From: Nematostella vectensis
Taxonomy: Eukaryota; Cnidaria; Anthozoa; Actiniaria; Edwardsiidae
Assembly (NCBI RefSeq): GCF_932526225.1
Contig: NC_064038.1
Coordinates: 11,469,070-11,533,069 of the forward strand
Length of the DNA: 64,000 nt
Direction: 5' to 3'
Both the position numbers and the translations under genes were made by a program. Each line of letters starts with the position of its first letter. Positions within the stretch are counted from its first letter, which is position 1. Positions 11,636-24,313 of this stretch are shown here, piece after piece. The notes beneath the pieces are model-generated. The model searched no databases. It was given only the letters and a program-made list of their open reading frames with translations, and was not told where the DNA came from.

Positions 11636-11802
11636 CAGTAGCGGATCTAGGGGGGAGGGGAGGGTTTAGGGGGTTTAGGGGGTTTAGGCCACCTCTTAAG
11701 TGGCCAGAAAGCCATATGTAACAAAAAAGTATCATTTCCTCCCCCTTTGTCACTGATCCAAACCACCACCCCCCCTTTAACGAAAAGCAATATCCGCCTC
11801 TG
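11636..11802. mobile_element. Short hAT-like non-autonomous element
   Basis: Ends CAGTAGCGGATCT and (inverse) CAGAGGCGGATAT match at 10 of 13 positions and follow the CAGNGGCGGAT style of hAT-type ends. The interior has a TTTAGGGGG triplet repeat and C/G tracts. No clear target duplication. Confidence 0.45.
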
Positions 11803-12290
11803 TTACAAATAAAACTAGTTTTTTTTCGGCTATGACATCACGTGCAGCTAATCTAAGTTTCCAGTGAAGCCCATTAAGTGAATGAACACATTTTTTAAAC
11901 AACACCATTCACCTACCAGTAGTCTTATAGCTCGAGGTTGTTATTTTTTCCTGTTTAAAATTATAAATGAAATGAGCAATTAATTACAATAAAAATAATA
12001 TTTTCTGTATATTACTTTATAATTACATCATGTGTTACAATATGTAAGATAAATACACATATTACTATATTATGCTATTAATGTATGCGTTACGCTATGT
12101 AAGTATTACTGGCAGGTCCCCTCTAACTCGTGTGCGTGGTACCTTGGAAATTATTTCTGTTCAGCTAAGCGCAGCGTAAGAGAACAGAAAGGATTATTTA
12201 TCACAACCGCTGGCTGGTGTGTGACGTCACGGACTCCGACGTATTTGCACACAATGGTGGTATAAAGGAGCAAAAAATGACAAAGTTCAA

Positions 12291-12614
12291 ATTGTAAGGT
12301 TGTGTTAGCTTATATTTGCTTGATTTTTTGCATAGATGTTCCTTGTGTAATATAAAACAAAATGAGCTTTAGTATTTTTTTTTTGTAGATAATCCGTTCT
12401 TGAGATATTGCAAAATGTAAGACTCTTGATTTGTCTGAAATTGCCCAATTTGGGCGAACTTGCTGCTTTTTTCAGGATCTATGGCAACTTTGCTCAACCA
12501 TATCTCAAGAACCGATCATCTACCAAAAAATACTAAAGCTTATTTTGTTTTATTTTATGAAAGGAACGTCTTGGCAAAATATATTCAAAATGTAAGCTAA
12601 CACAACCTTACAAT
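12291..12614. mobile_element. 324-bp fold-back miniature element
   Basis: Left end 12291-12312 and right end 12593-12614 are perfect inverted copies (ATTGTAAGGTTGTGTTAGCT at the start). The similarity continues imperfectly for about 120 bp on each side, including AAGCTTTAGTATTTTTT-like words, so the element would form a long hairpin. It has no coding capacity. The target duplication is unclear. Confidence 0.75.
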
Positions 12615-13283
12615 GACAGTGCTGAATAACGTATGGGCATGCGCGTGCTCTGGCGAAAACAAGCACAATCGTAGTGTTGAATCGTTCGAGAAAAGGCTGA
12701 CGAAAGGCTGACTTCAGTCGCTGATTTGACTAACTGTACAGCATTAAAACCATACTGTACAAAAGATGACAGATTTGTGTGATAATGAGGGAGTCATAAA
12801 GAAAATTATAGCCTTAGGTTTGGTGTAGTTTTCTTAGCATTCGCCAAAATGTGACAGTTCGCCGGTAAAAAGCCGCCATTTCAAAACAAAAATGCTGGTT
12901 TAACCGCGCGGTACTGGAACTAGTCTTGCGTTTTTCAGCACTGGCAAGGTAAGGCTGTTTTGTTTTGTTTTCGCTCCCCACGGCTTCGCGGATAGCTGAT
13001 AGAGAAAATATATTTAATTTATTTAATATATACAATTTTGGTTTGTTTTTATTTTAGAATTGAAATATCTTATCACCTTGGGAAATAATCATTATCATTA
13101 TAAAGATTATTCGATTTGTGGTATTGAATGTCAAATGTTTGTCTAAATAAATAACTAAATATCGAGCAATAGTCAAGGTAGCCCACCAGTGGGCTTTGAT
13201 AGTTTTTTTCCTTCACGAAAACCCCGAAAACACGGAGTTCGCATACCACTTTGAGTTTTCGGGATTTAGCCTACAGGTAGGAA

Positions 13284-13600
13284 GCACGGGTGGCCTAGTG
13301 TGTTAGCCCGTCGGCCTCTCACCGCTGTGGGCCAGGTTTGAATCCTGGCTTTGACTGGGGATTTTTCCGGGTTCATGCCTTGATTCGAATTTGTGTCACA
13401 AGTGAGTTGAAGTTATTCTCCCTTGTTTCCAGTCTTCTCGGATAAGGACACTAAACCAGAAGTCCCGTCTCTTCAAGCTGCATTACACTAACCTGAACCG
13501 AAGGGACGCAGAAGAACCACTGAGGACGCAATAAACCCTCTGGCACTGACCACCCTCAGTAACAGGGCTTACTAACAATACACACACGGGGCACTTGATG
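13284..13600 (+). mobile_element. tRNA-derived SINE
   Basis: The sequence has a split RNA polymerase III promoter: A box TGGCCTAGTGTG at 13291-13302 and B box GGTTTGAATCC at 13335-13345, spaced as in a tRNA. Between them lies a GCCCGTCGGCCTCTCACCGC tRNA-like arm. The body continues as unrelated sequence (about 13360-13600). The 3' end is approximate and no poly-A tail is evident. It is not a functional tRNA because no acceptor stem closes it. Confidence 0.65.
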
Positions 13601-14310
13601 TGGAGCCCTAGCTTTGTTGTGCCTTCCGCACCAGTATAGCTGGTGGAAGTTAGTACATAGGCTATAGTTTAGGGCACATAACGGATCTGTTCCGCAGCCA
13701 AAATATCTGTTTGCTGGCTGGGGGAAGATCTAAGACCCCTCGGTTGCTGTGGAAAAAAATCGTATAGATTGTTTCTGCTGGCACAAATGTGGTTGTGCTA
13801 GAAATATTTTTTGTGGCACTGGATTGGTTGCTGGGGAAAAATGTCTAATCTTTTGCTAGCTGTGAAAAATGAAGGGTCTTGTCTGGGAAAAAGGAACAAA
13901 CATTTTTCTCCAGCAACTTTTAAAATTGATATTTTCGACATCAGAGCATATCCAACGACGAAATATGCGATTTAAACGTGTTTTGGGAATAGTGTAAGAA
14001 TATGCACGCCTAAACATTCCATTTTGTCTCGAATAGGCACATGATTAGATCACATACATTTCGGAATATTCAGTTTACCTTTCTTGTTTCTGAGCACAAG
14101 AGATATATGCACGTGCGCGGCTGAGGACTGGATAATAAAAAACTAAAGGGTGCAATACATTATGTTGTGCATGATGACGAGACTACCACACGATTATAGC
14201 AACACGCTAAGATGCAAGCGGTTAAAAGGCCCCGCCTTTTTTTATTTGCATCACAGCGATCTGTGCGTGGCGTAACCGACAAAGAAAGTCCTGGGATCCT
14301 AGTTATTGCC

Positions 14311-14645
14311 CCCCATCAATGCCTAATTTTTCTGGGGTGGGGGGGGGGGGGGTATCGGGGGGGGGGGGAGGTGGAAGTTTTCTGATAACAATCTGACCAT
14401 CCCCGAAAGAACAAAAAGGTTTTTTTTGCCTTTGCAGTATCTCCACGGGACGTTTATTGTCGGATTTGGCTACAAATACAAGTCTGACTGATGGATTAAG
14501 ACATACCAGAGTCATCTCGCTTATGCTTTATAGTTTTGTCTACAAATTGCACGTCTGTTGAGAACCGAAAGTGGACTTTCGGCCGTTGTGGGGGGGTGGG
14601 GGGAGGGTGCGTTCGCACACCCTGCACCCCCCTGGATACGGGCCT
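14311..14645. mobile_element. Family X miniature transposon, left-truncated copy
   Basis: The right end, the inverse of CAGGCCCGTATCCAGG, and interior words (TATCTCCACGGGACGTTT, then GTCTGTTGAGAACCG) match 7553-8125. G tracts sit at about 14338-14368. The left inverted end is missing. Confidence 0.6.
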
Positions 14646-15519
14646 GGTACCTCAGGTTCCTTTGTGTTGTACAGTTCGCTCGATAACGGTGCTGTGGCCG
14701 AAATCTTCAGCTTAGCCGTAAAGCTTTAGGTGCCATCTCTTCTCTCGTTTTATCTGATCGGAGGAGGTTCGATCCTCTGACAATTGGCTATACCTTTTTT
14801 GTTATCACTTCTTTTACTGCTTTATCATTTTTTTACTTTTCTTTTACTTCATTTTTTGTTACATTTTTTTACAATTCTGTTCTCGGTTATATTCCATGCG
14901 CTAAAGAGGATTTACTGACGGGTCTGTTTAGGAATAGAAATTATTTAAACCGAGAAGACCGGCCCTTTCTCGCCCCTTGCTTCCAACCCTACGCGGCTGG
15001 TTCGATTACCCCTCTAAAGCTATCCGTGGTTTTAAAATAATCGAAACAATCCTTTTTCTATCTTTGGACCCACATAAAATGTGACAAAAATGTTGTTTAC
15101 TTGTTGTTTACTCGTGCACTAATTTGAAAACAAAGCTAAAAAACACACACAAAAAAACACTAAACTTGCCTAGTAAAATTTCAACAGGCGTTCCTTTCTT
15201 CACAAACTCTAGAGACTGGAACGAGCTCAAAACAAAATGGCGGGCAACATGTCTTTGACATTCTTATAAAACTATTTCGATCTTTTCGTTAGTTTCTGGC
15301 TTCTAGGGCCCCAATTTTTTAAAACCTAGATATGAAGGACTGCAGCAACCGTTGATGAACAGTTTTGTAAATAGATCTTTCATATATACCTGTGATTGTG
15401 TCGATAGAATTGGACTATAAAACTTCATCTTTCTTAGCAAAAAAACTACAAAACTCTACTATGGAAATAGTTCACCAAAATTCACTCGCTGTTTCTATTT
15501 ACCGTTTCCAGAAACTCAA

Positions 15520-18500
15520 ATGGAAATACAAAATGCGTCGGAAGTTGTAAAAATACAAGCAGAGAAGAATCAATTGAAGAAAATCATCGAAGGACTGAAC
15601 TCACAATTGAAAAACATCTCTGATGAGTTGGAAGGGACGAAAAAAAGATTGAAGAAAGCTGAGTATGAAAGAGATAGTGCACAAAGCTATGTGACAAACT
15701 TGAAGCAAGAAATAGCTACTCTTAACAAGGAGCTGCACGTGGAAAGACAAAAACGGAAGGAGGAACTGCAGTCAAAGATAGTCTCTTCTAAAGGTTAGTC
15801 TATGCAACCTATGAATTAATATCAATCAATGGAGACTTAACATTGAACAGTATTTGTCATAAAATAAATACCCAGGCAGCCCCCCTCCTCCCCCCAAGCA
15901 ATCACAGAGATGCCAACCCCAAAAGTTGGAAATGCGGGAGATTTTTTGGAGCTACGTAACCAGTTTACAGATCAACACATCTTTTAATTTGTCTGAAAAT
16001 GCATCAATGGCTGTGCATTTCTAGCCACGAAAAAGTAAAAAAGAAATACCTATCTACTGGAAGTAGTGAAACATGTATTTTAACTATTTAGTCAAATTAA
16101 TGTGAAAATGTTTGAGATTCCATTAGGCCCTGGCAGCCTGCGGAAGCGCCAGCTATTTTCCACCAAGCGGCGGCTACTTTTTAAAAAAAGTCGATTGAAG
16201 TTTTATTTGAGCTAAAAAGATAAAATAACCTTCACCCCCTTCTTATCAATCTCCACCGCCTACTCTGTAAGTTGATGAAAGCCCTGTTAGGGTATATGTT
16301 GTGTTGTTTTTATTGTGGATTTTATTTTTACTTTCTTTTCCCTAACTTTCTTATCATTTCTTTATATGTTATATTTTGTGTGTTTTATTTTTTTTTCTCA
16401 CAGAATTACATTTCTCGGAACCAACTCAGATAAGCACAAGTCATGAACAGGGAAATCAAGTGAGTTTGATCTAAATGTATCCTTTTTCTTATTAAAGAAA
16501 AACTTGTTGGTTGAAAAATGATTTAAGTATTACAGTATTTCTATAAGTTTTGAAAACTCATTTGTGAAACTCATTTGCAACTGCTATGATAACGATCAAG
16601 GTTTGATAATGATATTTAATCTTTCAGATGAATAAAAAAGGTTGGTAAAGTCATAGTAGGGTGATGGATAGTCATAGTAGGGTGGAATTTTGGATGCTGA
16701 AATTTAGATTGTGCAAACTGTCTTAAAAATGTAGCCAAATTTTCAGCAACAATACCTGGAATGTTGGATTGAGAACAATAGACACATTTTTTGTGAGAAT
16801 TTGGTTGTCATTACTTCCTGTATTACCACTGTATGATACATTAACTACTAACTTTTTGGGATATGATTTTAGGACTTGAAGTCTGCCCTTGCCGAAGCTG
16901 CATCAGCTGCGATGACTAAAAGTGGTTTTGTGTTTGATGAGAGGACTGGTTTATATTACGACTGGAACAGTGGGCTGTACTATAATCCAGTGAGTAACAA
17001 TGTTAAATTTGTGTTTGATGAGAGGACTGGTTTATATTACGACTGGAACAGTGGGCTGTACTATAACCCAGTGAGTAACAATGTTAAATTTGTGTTTGGA
17101 AAACATAAACATTGATCTGTCACTTAAATAATTTGTTGAAGCAACTAAAATTTTAGAAAATGCAATGTTATTCTAAAGGTGGACAATACTTAAGATGGCG
17201 GCCTACAATTGTGAAAAGAGCAAAACTGCTCAGTTTAAATTGCTCGCAGAACTCTTATTCTAATAGATATTCAACATTTATTAATAGATCCTTGCTTTAT
17301 TAGATTAGGTTAAATTAACAACTCTTCCAAGTCAAATTTAAGAGTTTTACATAAGTTTAGATGAGGAAATATTTTTACTTTTAAATAAAGATCTCAAAAT
17401 CTGCGGGATGTATTTTGTTTGTAAATTCACAGTTGAATAGTGTACTTATCAATACTCTAACACACGAAAATTTGGCTAAAAACCGACCTTGCAAACTTCA
17501 AAATTGATTCATCTTTGTTTCTATGCTATAACTGTAAGCAGTATCCCATGTAAGTTTTCATAAATGAAATGAAGTTGTTGTAGCCTGCTAGTGTGTGGGC
17601 CGAGCGAAAAGTTTGTTTGTGTGGGCAGTTTGTTGTGGACGCTTTAGGAGAAATCCTTTGTCCCTCTGACTAAAACCGTGCGCCACAGGGCTCCTGAACA
17701 CTTGAAAGGCCAAAAGTCCGATTCAGCACAAAGAGAGCCTGTTTGCAGGCTAAAGTTGTTGCTGTTGTTTAACAGTATGTCCCCAACCATATAATCTTCT
17801 GTATCTCGTTTCCACAACAGAGGACATGTCTATACTACAACAACAATACAGGGACCTATTACACCTATAACGAATCAAGCAGGAGTTACGACTTTCACTC
17901 CCAAGTGGATATACAGGCTATTGCTAACACAGCACAGGAGAGCGTGGAGAAACAAAAAAGGAGGAAAGAAAAGAAAATCAAAGGACTAGCAATACAAGAT
18001 GATGATGATGATGATGACAATGATGATGATAACGATGGGTATAGTAGTGGTGAAATTACAGACTCAGAAAGTGATACTAATGTTATCGGTGATGATGCTG
18101 CTGCAGATGGTGATGCCGTCTCTGACAATGAAATGCCACAGACTGTTGTTGCTCCTTGTATAAGGATGATTGTTACAAGCTCTTCTAAGCTCAAGACTGG
18201 TACTCTGTTTATTGTCCCTTGCACTGGGGGACATCTTGGAAGGTGTGTGAAGAAAATTGCATATATATGGTACAAAATACTGCAATTAATATCACCAGCA
18301 CCCCTATTTTCAGGGTGTATCACCAGCACCCCTATTTTCAGGGTGTATCACCAGCACCCCTATTTTGGGGCTGCTGAGGGGTACAGATGAAGTAATTAAT
18401 ATCACCAGCACCCCTATTTTCAGGGTGTATCACCAGCACCCCTATTTTGGGGCTGCTGAGGGGTACAGATGAAGTAATTAATATCACCAGCACCCCTATT

Positions 18501-21500
18501 TTCAGGGTGTATCACCAGCACCCCTATTTTGAGGGTGTATCACCAGCACCCCTATTTTGGGGCTGCTGAGGGGTACAGATGAAGTAATTAATATCACTAG
18601 AACCCCTATTTTGAGGGTGTATTACCAACACTCCTGTTTTGGGTACAGTACAGCAATTACTCTAATACTAAATATGTACAGTATTTCTTGAGGGAGAGAG
18701 GGTGCAAATCTTAGAGTTGTCCTTTTCTTATTACGCAAATATATGCAAATATACTAATAAGCACTAATTGTTTATTAAATTGTGTTAAAAACGGCCTTCC
18801 ACAGCTGTTATGCGTCTTATGCCAGATGAATGATGCTAATTTTTTCCACAAAATTATTTCATTAAAACGTGAATTATGTAGCAATAATGCGTATTGCAAA
18901 ATCATTTTATAGTAAGTGTGAGCCAACTCATACGGAAAAACCAAAGAACTAGAAATTTATGATTATTTGCTAAAAGGGAAATTATGCATTTTTGCATGTA
19001 ATAGCATTTTATGTTTTATTGTGCTCTTTAGGGAAAAAGACTCGAGCAATCTTGTTAGAATACCTGATCTGGAGGTCAGCAAGGTATGTACACATTGCAC
19101 AGATGAAACCATTGTGATAAACACTGGGCAAGACATTCTCTTTAACAAGCAATTCCACAGGGATCCTGCCTTAAGGACATTTGCTTAAGGGCCAGGTTCC
19201 AGTATAAATGGCGATCCACACACACTTACAGGGGTCTCAGTTGTTATTGTGTCACTGTAATGATTACAAATATTTATGTGATTTTTTTTTATTTCAGCAT
19301 CACTGTCGCATACAGTATGATCAGGAGCGACGACAGTACTTCATTCAAGATTTAGGCAGTAGGAATGGCTCCTTTCTAAATGACGCTAGGCTTTCCCAGG
19401 TAGATGATCAATAACAGTCTACAGTATGGTACGGGGTTGTTCCTAAAGTCATGGCTAGCAGCAAATCTTTCTGGCAATGTGATAAGTGAATACACAGTCA
19501 TGAAGTTTTATAATTAGCAAGCCCAATTTCTTAGCAAAGTGACAGACAAATTAAAGCAAAATTAAAATCCATTAACTACCCAGCATTTTTTTTAGAAATT
19601 GGAATATTCCTGGACCCTCCTCTGTGTCCATTGGTACCTCCACTCAGAAATAATCCTGTGAGCACCCCTGTGTTTATTTAGTAGAGAAAGTGCTGACACA
19701 TTGTTTTTCTTCAAAGAGCAAAGATACGAGTGAGTTGCATGTGTTAACCCATGGGGACAGGTTAAGTGTAGGCGGGACCAGGTTGTTGCTCCACATCCAT
19801 CCAGGCATGGAGACTTGTGACGAGTGTGAACCGGGACAAGTGCAAGCACTGGATATGACATCAGCTAATCAGGGTGAACAAAGTTATTTTAGTTTAATAA
19901 AGGTTTTATCTGCACATTTGCTCTCATAGCCAAATCCCCTTGCCATAAAAGCTCAGTGGCATGTGCTCTGTCTTCTAGTCAGAGGACCAACTTACAGTGA
20001 CGACCGAAATTATTGCAACATTTTCTGCCGCAAAACCAAGATATTTCCAAGATATTTCCGCAAAACACGGTTCTGCGTCGGCGTTTCCTAAAAGATGTGA
20101 TAAAGCTAGCTAAGATGTGCTGTACAAGCACTAGACTTTCCATTATATTTTAGTTGTTTCTGAGTAAAAGGCTGATTGATATCTGTAAGCAAGGCTAAAA
20201 AGTGTTCTGATTTTTTTATGGTAGTCATCCAAATGGCAAATACCTCAGATGCAAGAAAGAAGCAACTTAAATTATTAAAGAAAGCATATGGACTTGATGT
20301 AAGTTGTTGCGAATAAACTGTAGTTACTATTATCATGTTATTGTTAAAGAGGTGATTAAGAACAAAGTTATACCTGCTTAGAGTTGATTGATCATTCCAA
20401 ATAACTTGTTTGAAAGGGCTTTTTTTATTGCAGAAAGATGCTTTTTGTGAGCCAGGTGATGTGATGAATAAGAAGAAATATAAAGATCGAGCCGACATAA
20501 GGTAAGAAAATCATGTCACTAAGTCCCATTACCTATACTTGTATTTATAAGCTGTCAACTCGCACAAATAGGTTCTCTGACTTTGTAACGGTCAAGTTTC
20601 AGATATGTCGATAGTTTATGAGGAATATATACAATTGTAATTTTTCTTGTATCTATAAGTAGTGTTGTTGTACATGTCTAGCCTACAATTCAGTCTTTAA
20701 GGGCTGAGAAATAAACCATATGTATATCCATACTGTTGTTACCACAACAAAACATTGCTAATGATTTTATTCATACATCATGTATGTGAGTTTCTGACCA
20801 CCAGAAAAGAAAGACTTCATACAGAATCATACATCTGCAGGGTCCTCCATGTTGTGTCATTACTTACAACTCTATATGTCACTCATTTACCAAGCATACC
20901 ATCTACTCTATATGTCACTAATTTACCAAGCATACCATCTACTCTATGTGTCACTCTTTTACCAAGCATACTTGCTTTTTCAACAGGAGAGTAAAAGTTG
21001 GGAGTGATGCCCCAAATCAACCAGACGCCATCCCATCTTCTGTTCACAGGTAATGCCTATCATCTCTTTTCAATTCATACTCCAGCAGACCTGATTCAAA
21101 GGTCTTCAATGCACCCTATTTTGCTAACTGGCTGGTATAGCCATATTCAGAAAAAAAAACTAAAAGCCAGTAAAAAAAACTTTTTTATATTCTTAAAACT
21201 TAAAAAAAAGTTTTTTTTTCCATAACAGAGGGCGAAAAGAGAATACAGCCCACGCATGAATGCTTAGAACCAATCAGGAAAACACATCACATTGAGCAGC
21301 GTACCTGGGCCATTTTTGCTTGTTAATCCCGCTACCCATAATTCAATATCGAGAGGAGGGGAGGGAAAACATTGATTGCCACAGGGGTCTTGGGTTAAAT
21401 TTCCTGTTACTAAGAGCATGCACCATTCCAGTTGAGTACAGTATCTAAAGCTTCATTTTGTGTGAAAAGATCTCGGCATTATTGTGTTTATTTATGGTGT

Positions 21501-22562
21501 TAAAAAAATTGTCCGGAAAGCTGGTTAAGCCTGGGCTTAACTGGCTTAAAGACAGATACACCCCTGACATTAAAAATCCTTTATGCCTTATTTGCAGACC
21601 AATCAATGCAGACAACAAAGGCAGGAAACTGTTGGAGAAGATGGGCTGGAAGACTGGGGAAGGGCTCGGCAAGGAGAAATCTGGAAGAGTTGAACCGGTA
21701 TGTCTCTCACGCTCAGTCACTGTGGTTTTCAATATTTTGCAAATAGCTAGACTACAGAATTGAGGTCACCCTTTAAAGCCACATTGTTACCAGTTTACTT
21801 CTGGAGGTCGGATGGAATCCTCAACCGTTAAAAGACAAAAGAATCTATCAGAATCCGAGATATTTAACAGGCCATCCGCTCTAAATTATCAATCACATCC
21901 TTGAAGAAACTTCCAATAGACACACTGCTTTCAATATTTTGAAATATGGTGCTAATGCAGCTTTAAAACTAATTTGCATGGCATGGAGTCGCATTGGGCC
22001 CTGTATTCTCTAGATGCTCCCTGCGAATTTCCAACTGTTTAACCACTTTCTGGCTTCTGTCAATCAAACTGACAAAATTTCAAGTTTTCCCTTTCAACCA
22101 GACCAAAAAAAGGGGAATTCTGGAGCTTAAATTCCTTTTTTTTTGCTGCATCTTAGAGTACATACTTGGATCTGATATGCTTAGAAGACAATATGTCTTC
22201 AAAAATACTGTCTCCCTGATAATGATAATGGCAAACTCCAGTTCATAGCCACAGCAGGTTGATAACATTGTACCACTCACAATCAATAAAAAATGTTTGA
22301 CCAAGAGCCATAGCGCGTTTGATAGTATAGATAATTATTTTCTTTTCAGGTTATGGCAAGTGTGAGGGAAAACAAACGAGGTCTTGGTGGCGGGGTGAAA
22401 CGTTCTCTAGATGAAGCACACCTATCTTCTTATAGTGGAAGCTTTCTGCGTGCAAAGACTAGGGAACGTTTTAAGAAAATTGCTGTATCTACTGTGACTA
22501 ATGGGATAAGTGACAAGAAAGAGATTTCAATTGGGAAAGATGTAGATATGTTTGCTGAATAG
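15520..22562 (+). CDS. AGGF1: Angiogenic factor with G-patch and FHA domains (AGGF1), 12 coding exons
   Basis: Exons 15520-15793, 16404-16459, 16873-16989, 17821-18242, 19032-19083, 19298-19399, 19717-19873, 20225-20298, 20434-20501, 20987-21049, 21598-21697 and 22350-22562 join in frame through GT-AG sites to give 565 residues; human AGGF1 is about 714. Order: N-terminal coiled coil (exon 1), OCRE aromatic repeats (GLYYDWNSGLYYNP, then TCLYYNNNTGTYY), an Asp-rich tract, the conserved GEITDSESD motif, an FHA domain (GREKDSS, then HHCRI, then LGSRNGSF), HIHPGMETCDECEPGQV, a basic KKQLKLLKKAYGL helix, and a G-patch (MGWKTGEGLGK). The family is a nuclear, probably splicing-associated protein that is also described as an angiogenic factor in vertebrates. 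An acceptor at 15511 suggests a leader exon before the ATG. An alternative exon 3 end at 17070 adds 27 residues. Confidence 0.93.
16930..17091 (+). repeat. In-frame 81-bp tandem duplication covering an AGGF1 OCRE exon end and its splice donor
   Basis: Two nearly identical 81-bp units (16930-17010 and 17011-17091) each hold the last 60 bases of the OCRE exon, a GTGAGT donor and about 21 intronic bases. Only one substitution (AAT to AAC) was seen between them. Splicing at 16989 or 17070 is equally in frame. The longer form would gain 27 residues with one more aromatic OCRE repeat. Confidence 0.9.
17581..17752. mobile_element. Short inverted-end element, family T, copy 1 (AGGF1 intron)
   Basis: Ends TAGCCTGC and GCAGGCTA enclose sequence matching 35865-36148 in the opposite orientation (shared words TTCAGCACAAAGAGAGCCTG and AAAAGTCCGATTCAGC). 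It lies about 70 bp before an AGGF1 acceptor. Confidence 0.65.
18287..18640. repeat. Minisatellite in AGGF1 intron 4
   Basis: Tandem copies of a roughly 28-bp module (CACCAGCACCCCTATTTT plus GGGTGTAT) combine with GGGGCTGCTGAGGGG and AGATGAAGTAATTAATAT segments into higher-order units of about 85 bp, decaying towards 18640. Confidence 0.8.
20872..20968. repeat. Three-copy 35-bp tandem repeat before an AGGF1 acceptor
   Basis: Three copies of TATGTCACTCATTTACCAAG plus CATACCATCTACTC end 18 bp before the acceptor AG at 20985-20986. Confidence 0.75.
21772..21966. mobile_element. Miniature element, family M, copy 1 (AGGF1 last intron)
   Basis: TTTAAAGCCACATT at the left and the inverse of TTTAAAGCTGCATT at the right form short inverted ends. 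The interior (ACCAGTTTACTTC, then CAGGCCATCCGCTC, then CCTTGAAGAAACTTCC) matches 55732-55876, and its left half matches 40771-40862. Confidence 0.65.
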
Positions 22563-22579
22563 GAGTTGCTCATCTTGTA

Positions 22580-22585
22580 AATAAA
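22580..22585 (+). terminator. AATAAA polyadenylation signal of AGGF1
   Basis: A canonical signal 18 bp downstream of the AGGF1 stop codon. Confidence 0.7.
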
Positions 22586-22599
22586 TGCTCCAGAACGGT

Positions 22600-23997
22600 C
22601 ATCAGTACAAATGCGACATTACCTATGTTTACATGGCAGTGCAGAATAGTAATCATTTACAGGCACAGATCCAGGAAAAACTCTATTTACAAGAAAATAA
22701 GCACTAAACCCTTTCTCCTCAATCAACAGAATGAGGACATACAGCTTATGCTTAACGTACTAACTCTATTAATTCTGACCTGTTTACATATATACAGGTG
22801 TAAATTGGTCTGGATTCATGCCTGATTTGGGAAATATCATAAGGGCTTATGAGATTTTGGGTAAAGGGGGTGGTTGACTAAAATCCTCCAGCCTCTTGTC
22901 TGCATAGTTACCTAGTGGAAAATGCCTAACCACTGGGTTGGTGAATTCCTGGTTACTGTCTGTGTGGCACTCTTATTTTCAAATGCTAGTTACATGCAGT
23001 TCCACATGAGTGGAACATATTGGCATGACATGAGGTAAAAAAAAAATTTCTTGTGTTTTAAAAAGGATATGTTAAAAAGAAAATGTCATATCATTATGTG
23101 GCAGGTGTACACCATACTTAATGTTATATAAAGTATATTTACATGTTAACAAAAAATAAAAACTTGTTTTCAATAAAACCAAAGCTATCAAGTCAACTGT
23201 GCGTACTGTGATTGTGTACTGTGATCTGGTAGTGCTGGAATTGTGGTTATTAACAGAGCTGGCTGCTCCAATAAGGTGGTTGCTCATGAAAGCTTAGAAT
23301 TACAAAGAATTTGTGTGCCTTAAAATCAGTGATTCGTGATAGTGGTCATTATCAGAACTGGCTTTTAGAGTGGTCCATAAGAGAGCTTTCACTGTACTTT
23401 AAATACTGTACCACAACTCTTCACAATACAAAAATATACATCTGTTTCAAATAAGGTTGTACTTAGTCTGCTTCAGGGATTGCAGAAACAATTTTAAAGT
23501 AGTAGGGCAAAATATTTGGCCAAGACAAACATATATCTGGAGCCCTAAAAAAATCTGGAACCCTGAAAAAAAATCAACCCAAGCCAAAAAGTGGTAGGGC
23601 TTTAGCATTACCAGCTAGCATAGCATTACCAGCCCCTCCCTCTCCGCGGTCCCTGTGCTTAGCAGCCATGCTAAGTAACACATGAGAATCTAATTGCCAT
23701 AACCCACTATGCCTCATGGGTAAAATGAATAAGCAAAGAGATGTTATTGAAATGCATCCATGTTCCCAAATTAGTATTGTTATTGTTTTGTGCCTCCAAG
23801 CATGTCTGTGTGATCTTTTACTAATGACTGTTCATCATTTGCGTGAATTCTGAGGTTTAAGCTTGTTCAGTCTTTCTGCAGATGTTTGTTCTTTGTACAT
23901 ATGTTTGTCCTAACAGGGCTGTTTTGGGCATCAATATACTACCCATGTGGAGGTATATGATTGACAATACATATGATATGGTAAGATACATAGACAT
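22600..23997. other. Intergenic, no supported gene
   Basis: No ORF with domain content, and no tRNA or obvious structured element. GC rises modestly near 23620-23660. Confidence 0.5.
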
Positions 23998-24166
23998 CAG
24001 GCCTGTTCCCAGGATTGACCGAGTTGAGTGCGCAGTCATAGGTATCGTATGGAAAAAGAATAGTATTTGAAGATTCCTTAATAAGAAATGACCCACTTTT
24101 TGTTCGCCAAGGGAGCGGGGGGGAGCACAGCCACGCACCCTGCCCACCCCCTTGTGTAGGCGCCTG
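23998..24166. mobile_element. Family Y miniature transposon with 5-bp target duplication
   Basis: The left end begins CAGGCCTGTTCCCAGG. The right end, read inversely, begins CAGGCGCCTACACAAG. Identical GACAT pentamers flank the element (23993-23997 and 24167-24171). The interior (GCGCAGTCATAGGTATCGTA, then GAAGATTCCTTAATAAG) defines a family also seen near 8905, 33895 and 34740-35370. Confidence 0.7.
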
Positions 24167-24313
24167 GACATTAAGATAATAAGGGGAGAGCACAGCCAAG
24201 CTTTAACTGTTCATTTCCTTGCCCCCCCCCCCCCCCCCCGAATTCTACCTACCATATTGAAACATAGGTAAATATGTAAATGTATGACAGAGAATTTGAT
24301 AGATAAAGCCTAA

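Noticed and set aside
11660-11690. Interstitial telomere (TTTAGGGGG repeats)
   Set aside because: Only three imperfect units, inside a G-rich miniature element.
13284-13360. Functional tRNA gene
   Set aside because: A and B boxes are present but the acceptor stem does not close and the sequence continues as a SINE body.
17895-18329. Antisense 144-codon ORF over AGGF1 exon 4
   Set aside because: Mirror of the GAT-rich acidic stretch; the sense strand is clearly coding.
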